Below are positions 57,274-64,000 of a stretch of DNA of 64,000 nt, piece after piece. The DNA is from Arachis hypogaea (lineage: Eukaryota; Streptophyta; Magnoliopsida; Fabales; Fabaceae): NCBI RefSeq assembly GCF_003086295.3, contig NC_092040.1:5642001-5706000 (forward strand), in the 5' to 3' direction. Every line of letters begins with the position of its first letter. Within the stretch, counting starts at the first letter, position 1. A program made the translations under genes and the position numbers. Under the pieces are notes generated by a model that saw only the letters and a program-made list of their open reading frames with translations, did no database searches and was not told where the DNA came from.

Positions 57274-60200
57274 TTAGACTTTGAAACTACTTGCCTCATC
57301 ATGCTCTTCACATTTCCCTTCCAGTTGGATACACTTGTACCACTTTGCACATGCAATATAAGCGATCAAGTCCATAGATGTCAAGACCGCTAAGAGAAAG
57401 TAAAACCTATCTAGGTGGCCTCTGTTGAGGTTTCCAGGGATCCACCCAGGCATGTGATCCTCAGTGGATATCTTCATAACCATGCTTACAAGTAAGCTGC
57501 TGACATAGTTCCCAAGGGAGATGGATGTCATGCAAAGTGCACTTCCAAAGCTCTTTAAGCCATCGGGTGTTTGAGCATTGAAGAACTCTAACTGGCCTAC
57601 ATACATAAACACTTCAGAAGCTCCTATAAATGCATACTGAGGGATTTGCCAGAAGATGCTTAGAGAGCTTGTGCCATTGCAGTGGATGCATCCTGGTTTG
57701 GCATACCTAAGCCTATAGCATTCAACTAACCCGGCAGAAACCATTGCTAGTACAGCTATGACGAGTCCGACTCCCATTCTTTGAAGTTCAGTAAGACCCT
57801 TAGAGTCTGACTTCTTAAGTTTTCCCACAAACGGATCAAGAACTCGACGGTAAAAGAAAATGAAGACAGCTACACTGAGGATATCAAAGCTTGACATGCT
57901 AGCCGGTGGTATTCTGAAATGAGAAATAGTGGTTTTCATGGCTGCACCTTGTTCCACAAAAAGAGAAGCCATTTGTGTGAAAACCACTGAGTATATTATG
58001 GTGCAAAGCCAAATTGGAAGAAGTCTCAGTATGCATTTAACTTCTTCAACCTGACTTATAGGACAGAGGTGCCAAGGGTTGTAAAGGGAATTCTTTTGGT
58101 CCTCTAGATCTCTTGAGGATATATATGCTGCCCTATCCAAGAACCTGCAATACAGAGAAATGACAAATTTATCAAATCGTCATTTCTCAATAGAATCATG
58201 AACGACATACTGACAGTCTTTTTTATTTAGTAACCTATGCCATGGTCTTAGCAAAATGGTTACATGAATGCAGGAAAAGAATTCATGCAAACTTGGAGAT
58301 TCGAAGTATAAAGTATGAGCATCTACCCATGAACAATAGTATCTAATGTACTAGTCTACTACTTACTTGAACCCGTGAGTGTAGAGAATCTTTCTGTTGC
58401 TGTTGGTGGCAGAATCTATTGTATGCTTATCATATAACTCCTCTTCATTTGATGGCATTTGGACTTTCCATTTCCTTGATGCAGCAACAAGAACTTGGCA
58501 AAATCTGGAGAGAGGGTTGCCACTGGGCTTGAAGTGCCTATACCTTGGTGTGCCTACAAGGAACAAAATAAGTGCGGCTAAGGCAGAGCCTGCAGATACC
58601 CAGAACCCAAGTGCCCACATTCCTTCATCTTCAAAATAGCCTAGAATGGTGTTTGAGAAGAGGGAGCCAAGGTTCAAAGCCAGGTAGAAATAGCTAAAAA
58701 ATGCCACCTTTGAGGGACCCTCCTTTGAGTGCTCCTCATCAAACTGATCTGCCCCAAATGTGGCAATATTGGGTTGATAGCCTCCATTGCCCAGGGCGAT
58801 GAGATAGATTGAAAGGTAGAACATCCCCATCTCCAACCTTGAATGTTTCCCACATTGAACCAATTCATTCCCACAACCTTTAGGCTTAACCAAGAAGAGG
58901 TATGATGATAGGGATAAGGATGATAGACCCTATAACAAGCCAGAAGAAGATTTTTCTTTTTGTGATCAAGGAATGTACTAATATCTAGGAAGAGGAAAAA
59001 CAAGAGAGAGTTTGTAGGTATACTTACGAGTACAAAGATGACTTGAAAAACAGCACAAGTTTTGTATCTTCCCCAGTAAGAATCACTTAGGAAAGCACCC
59101 ACGAGAGAGAAGATGTAAACAGTCCCAGTCCACTTGCTCACATTGTTTGCTGCTTCAGCATTGTTTTGTCCTACCACCCTTGTCAGGAACAGCACCAGGT
59201 TCACTCCAACTCCAAAGAATGCAAGGGTTGCCAGACCTTGGTTCACTGATACATACAACAATCTCAGTCACGGTCATATTCCTTCAAATTATATGCTTAT
59301 GTACATGCATTATATAAACTCATGATAAGTATCTATGGCAGTATCCTCGATTCTCGTGTAACTTATCACGAAAGCGACGGACTTCTACAAAGGCAGTGAA
59401 TCAAATCACTTAAGATCACTAATAGCTGAAGTTCCTTTTGATAATTAAAGCCTGCACAGCACATATAAATTGTTTTTTTTTTCTTTCCCATTTTTAGATA
59501 ACATCGTTATGCCTTACCATGATTTTCTAAATATTAATTGTACTTTGAGTTGACATTCATGTTTATCACTTCTATTTTAATTTTTTTTTTTAACATTTCA
59601 ATCCAAAGTGATATTACTTTTATTTTTGTCTCCATTTAGATGTTCTGTTTCAGTGTTTCACTTAATTAATAGTTATTTGAAAGTGTGTGTTATAAATAAT
59701 CAACTGGAGTGAGGACCCTTCACAGATGGTGGAAAATGATGTGTAAAGATTCCTGAAACGTGAATCACTTCACATCAGTATATAGCAACAGGGAAGTTGA
59801 TCCTGTGCACGTGAAATCTTATTCTAAAATGGATCAAGAACAACTGTGATAACACATTAGCACCTCTATCAGCTTTTCCTAGGATTATTGCATTGCCACC
59901 AATAAAGCATTATATAGCACCGCCAAACATGTTAATGTATATTAGAAATTACATTATTTTATTATAATAAAATAATAATAATTTTGGGTTATATAGGGTT
60001 CGTCTTTATAGAGCAGACACTTTTAGGTTGCATTGGATTTTAAAGACAAAACAAAACACTAAAAATAAAATACAAAAATTAGAAGTACAAAAATTAAAAT
60101 TTTTATATTTTGTTTGATAATAAATTAAAATAAATTATAAAAATTTAATTTATTTTTATTTTTTATACAAAAAATTTAAATATATATATAATAATAAAAA

Positions 60201-61977
60201 TATAATTATAAAAATTTGATAAAAATAATAAAAAAATAAAATATATTTTTTATTAATATATTTATATTTTTTGTTAAAATAAATATAAAATATATTAATT
60301 TAATATTTTTAAATATAATATCTCTATTTTTATTTTATTTACTAAACATAATTTTATATTTTTATATTCATAATTTAATATCCTATATCTATAACCAAAC
60401 GCAGTCTCATGCCTTTGTTCTTAGTGATGAATGGCTTCACCGCTTCATGGACGATATAACACTTCGAAGGCTGGTTTTGTGAAAAGAAATAATTTCTTTT
60501 ACAAAAAGATATATGTGCTTTTATAAGTTATATTCATATTATGATTCATGAACCTACTTTCTGTCGTGGACGACGAATGTGTCACCTTGTTCCTAGTAGA
60601 ACACGTTTGTGCATAATCTTTCTATTTTCTAAACCCAAAAATCATTTTGAACATTAATTGCCGGCATAGGTACCTAATTGATTTGTCTCTCTACATTATT
60701 ATCTAATGGTATATAATAAAAAAGAATCATATATTTAAAATCTGTATAAATATTCAATTTTATTAAAGTATCAATATAAACCCAAGAGGCAATGATTTCT
60801 GACGTGCAATAGCAATTGTAAAAAAAAAAATGTAAAAATTAACCCAAAATTAGGATTCATTAGTTGCAGGATTGTGACCTGTGCCAATTTTCCTTGAATC
60901 CTTGCATGTAGATATATAGAAGGACGGCTTATATAAAAAAGCAAAACTACTTAGCCACTATAGTAATAATAATCTGAGTGTTACTCACGTGCTCCTTTCG
61001 AGTATGCTTCTAATATAAGTGTGCACATATGCATCGAGACACGTGGCAAGGACACAACCCATGCAAAGTCGTGGTGACAGGCAAAGGTTACGTGTCAGTA
61101 ACATACTCATGGTATTGCTCTTATTTTAATTTGTATCGTTTATAATAACACATAAACTTAGCGTGGAGACAAAAGCCTCCATCAATTAACTTAATACATC
61201 ACTACTCTTTCTTCCTTCGCCTCACGCTCCCCCTCAGTTACGTTCTTTTGGATTTTGCATTCATCCTCTTCCTCATCCATGATGAGTATGTTCAGTACAG
61301 TGTACTTATCACTAACTGATAAGATCACTTAAGCCCTTGTTTATTTTCTGATAACATATCTATAATATATTTAATTAAATTAATATAATATGTACTAATA
61401 TTTCAACTATCATCTTTTCTTACTAAACTAAACATAAACATAATTATATGAGTTGAAAGTTGTTAAAAAATTTTAACATATTTAATTAAACTACTAACAT
61501 AATATATATCATCTTAATTATCATTTTTAAATAAAGATCTCTTTATATAAAAGTATCTTCATCTATATATGCATAAAGGTTTATCCGTTTATCACAAACT
61601 ATTATCATATACGTGTTATGTATTTGTATTTGCATGTGTACTATACTGTATGTGTCGGAAGTAGCTTTTTAATTATTATTTACCTCTCAACAAATTAAAT
61701 AATAGTAATTAATTAAGAAGAAATAATGAAATAAATGTGAAGCTTACAGAGAATGATAATTCCAGCAAGCCATGTTCCAGATTTGGTTCTGATAGCAGGA
61801 CGGCCATGCAAATCCACACTCCCATCAAGAGTCAATTCTTCTTGCTCCTCATCATCATTCAACTTTCCCTTAATATATAGACACACCTTTTAATTAAGTT
61901 TCTTAAGAATCAATTGAAATAATGTTATGCTTTTTCTATATGAAACTTAGACTCACCTCTAACTCTAAGCAAGCCAT
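57274..61977 (-). CDS. NPF7.3: NPF7.3/NRT1.5-like nitrate (potassium) transporter
   Basis: Member of the NRT1/PTR family; Arabidopsis NPF7.3 loads nitrate and potassium into root xylem. Five exons (minus strand): 61957-61977, 61748-61868, 59028-59245, 58367-58929, 57274-58144, giving about 597 residues and some twelve membrane segments. Exon 1 encodes only MACLELE, the same start as I recall for NPF7.3. Family phrases include NNVSKWTGTVYIFSLVGAF, SDSYWGRYKT, GYQPNIATFGADQFDEEH, FFSYFYLALNLGSLFSNT, FKFLDRAAY, PIWLCTIIYSVVFTQMASLF and DGLKSFGSALC. TM1 reads NQGLATLAFFG where most NPFs have ExxE(K/R)R-type sequence; the motif is absent, as in Arabidopsis NPF7.3. Intron 2 is 2.5 kb. Orthology is inferred from these shared traits. 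Confidence 0.92.
59246..61747 (-). other. Large second intron of the NPF7.3-like gene
   Basis: 2.5 kb of AT-rich DNA between exons 3 and 2. It holds a possible MITE at 60026-60406. No coding frame of note on either strand. Confidence 0.7.
60026..60406. mobile_element. Possible MITE in the NPF7.3-like intron
   Basis: Ends GGTTGCATTGGATTTT and, complemented from the right, GACTGCGTTTGGTTATAG, a typical GCGTTTGGT-type terminus of hAT or PIF MITEs. The interior is very AT-rich. No clear target duplication, so the call is tentative. Confidence 0.45.
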
Positions 61978-62284
61978 TGATATGATTGATATGATGATCA
62001 CAAACAAGTTTAGTTTGATTAAAAAAAAAATGCAGGGGAATGAAGAGTGAGGGGGCAGGGAGGAAGGTATGGTATTAGTTGATTGTAGTAATGTTACATA
62101 AGAAAATGAAAGAGTGTGATGCTATAAATAGGGGAAGTATGGATCTCATGGACGGCCCAGATTTCGTGTTGTGATACAGTGGGGACATCCACTCTACACA
62201 ATCACATGGAACATATAACAATAAAAAAATTTGGTTCAAACGGTCTAAAATTATTTGTTAAAATAATATGTATAATTTTAAATA
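61978..62284 (-). promoter_or_regulatory. Upstream region of the NPF7.3-like gene
   Basis: Presumed 5' UTR and promoter. On the minus strand CTATTTATAGCATC at about 62120-62133 offers a TATA box 150 bp upstream of the ATG. No further elements were assigned. Confidence 0.45.
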
Positions 62285-62571
62285 GGTTTAATTATTCTGT
62301 TAGTTTTTATAATTTTGTAAAATTTTTAATTAAGTTTTTATACTTTTTTTTAATTGGATATCTGTACCATTTTTTTTCAATTGAGTCTCTACATTTTTTT
62401 CTTTTTATTTGAGTCTCTGCACCAATTTTTTGTTTAATTGGGTTTCTAATTACTACCAAGAGGGACCTAATTGAAAAAAATTAGTGCAGAAACCCAATTA
62501 AAAGAAAAAAAAGTATCGGGACCTAATTGAAAATTTTGCAAAATTATAGAGACCAATAGAATAATTAAACC
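62285..62571. mobile_element. Mutator-like MITE with 9-bp target duplication
   Basis: 287 bp; ends GGTTTAATTATTCTGTTAG and, complemented from the right, GGTTTAATTATTCTATTGG. Exact 9-bp duplication TTTTAAATA at 62276-62284 and 62572-62580. The interior holds short inverted CAATTGAGTCTCT/AATTGGGTTTCT-type repeats. It lies about 300 bp upstream of the NPF7.3-like start codon. A degenerate relative is at 12891-13126. Confidence 0.9.
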
Positions 62572-62580
62572 TTTTAAATA

Positions 62581-64000
62581 TAATAAATATAATATTATAA
62601 AATTATGGATGTTATATTAAAACAAATTTAAATATTGTCTTCATAATATTATCAATATATAATCATCCAAAACTCCGTAAACTTTTTTTATCTGATTTGC
62701 AATTAGACAAATTATTTTTGTTTTCATGCCCCAATAGAAATACTAAGTTATGATAATTTTAGTACTTGATGTAACGTCTTCTTTCAATTTTTTTTTAAGA
62801 ATAAAATATGTTGACATGATCTTGCATTATCCCTAACCTAGCTAGGTCTATATATATATAATTGAAAAAAATGTGAACCAACCAACCGATAATAAAACCT
62901 ATCAATGGAGAATTGGAGATGAAATTTATTTGGTTTTGATATATATATACACAGGGGATTGATTTATTATTTTCTTAATTAATAAGTTCTTGGTCTATAT
63001 AGTGAAAAACACAAAAAATACACCATCTTTAATTTTTCTTTTCATTTTTATTCATCGGTCATTCTCTTTATATCTTCTCCATAATAATCAAATCATGATG
63101 CAAGCTAGTAGGTGAGAGAATTCAGAATTGTGATGTAGGATGCATATGTTCGCTAATTTGATATTCTTGATAGTTTTCAACAGCTTCATTTTCACATTTT
63201 TAATTTGAAGCTTGATGTACTCATTAATTAACCATACATATAAACATCATTAATAAGTATCTGGTGCAATATAAATTCAAGGAGTATGGAATAATAATCA
63301 AACCAAGAGAATATATTTCATGCGAATATTGATCTAGCAAGTTTGTCATATATATTTAATTAAACAAATTTTTTCCACCACAAAATAAAAGAAAAAAAAT
63401 TCTAATGGTTATTTGTATTATTCCAGGTATCTAGGGTTAATATTATTTATCCGTTTGTAGCTTACATGCCTAATACGAATAATATATATATTATGTGTGT
63501 GTGTGAGATGTATGTGCTTACTTAGAGTGAGCTCACAAGAATCACAATAAAATGGATGAATAGTGCAATATTCCCGAGAATAAATAATAAACATACATAT
63601 ATATGTATAATCACATTTTTCTGCTATGATTTTGTTTGTTGTAATATCTTTAGCTCTATTATTATAGGGATATGATTCCAATATTCGGCATATATATGCT
63701 TAATTATTAAATTCCTCGACAAAAATTAAACAAGCTAAGGGGTTTAGAATTGGAAGTTATTTCTTCCCCTAGTGGGGAACAATAATGCATAGCACCGATT
63801 GAGCATAATATTGAAAATTGATTATATATGAATATATGTTGACCTAATAATCGATATCCCCTCAAGCTGTTGGGACCTTATTTGACACCTCGTAAATTAG
63901 AGGTGTACATGATTCGATTTGGTTTGAAGATATGCTTTAGATTCAAATATTTTGAGATTAATTTAGTGTGAATTTACTGGATTAAGATTGAATAAGAAGC
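62581..64000. other. AT-rich sequence at the right edge, no gene seen
   Basis: Scattered TA/TG runs (for example near 62852, 62940 and 63480-63504) and no coding frame with family resemblance on either strand. Confidence 0.55.

Overview
The window looks like nuclear DNA of a eudicot plant, probably a legume. The genes have plant-type introns, AT-rich intergenic DNA and plant-only families (class III peroxidase, NPF transporter, plastid isozymes). The mix of repeats recalls Arachis, but that is an inference I cannot verify from the sequence alone.

Layout. 1-11738: a head-to-tail tandem of an endogenous pararetrovirus (Caulimoviridae, petuvirus-like) on the minus strand. One copy is nearly complete; the second is cut by the window edge and about 99.8% identical to it. 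11739-17329: AT-rich spacer with small foldback elements. 17330-20191 (+): type I inositol polyphosphate 5-phosphatase. 21059-22310 (+): class III peroxidase, PER20-like. 25322-27829 (-): plastid-type ribose-phosphate pyrophosphokinase. 28.7-51.0 kb is a repeat-rich block: a broken LINE, a truncated Ty3/gypsy element (LTR plus gag), a second LINE 3' fragment, a duplicated dispersed repeat with (TA)n tracts, two related minisatellite blocks, several MITEs, a 2.5-kb element with long terminal inverted repeats that carries a fragment of a kinesin-5 gene, and a 6-kb Ty3/gypsy element with both LTRs and a target duplication but no integrase. 51365-52510 (-): single-exon plant-specific gene of unknown function, divergently paired with 52770-56572 (+), a plastidial pyruvate kinase beta subunit (PKP3-like). 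57274-61977 (-): NPF7.3/NRT1.5-like transporter. 61978-64000: its upstream region, including a MITE with a clear 9-bp target duplication.

The host genes do not form a pathway cluster. They touch central metabolism (PRPP supply, plastid pyruvate/ATP for fatty-acid synthesis), phosphoinositide signalling, cell-wall/oxidative chemistry and xylem nitrate/potassium loading. The less ordinary parts are the young tandem virus array with its junction near the primer-binding site, the kinesin-capturing long-TIR element studded with a 10-bp palindrome, and the spliced antisense ORF inside the gypsy element. Exon models were derived by eye from splice signals, reading frame and remembered family conservation; no alignment was run.
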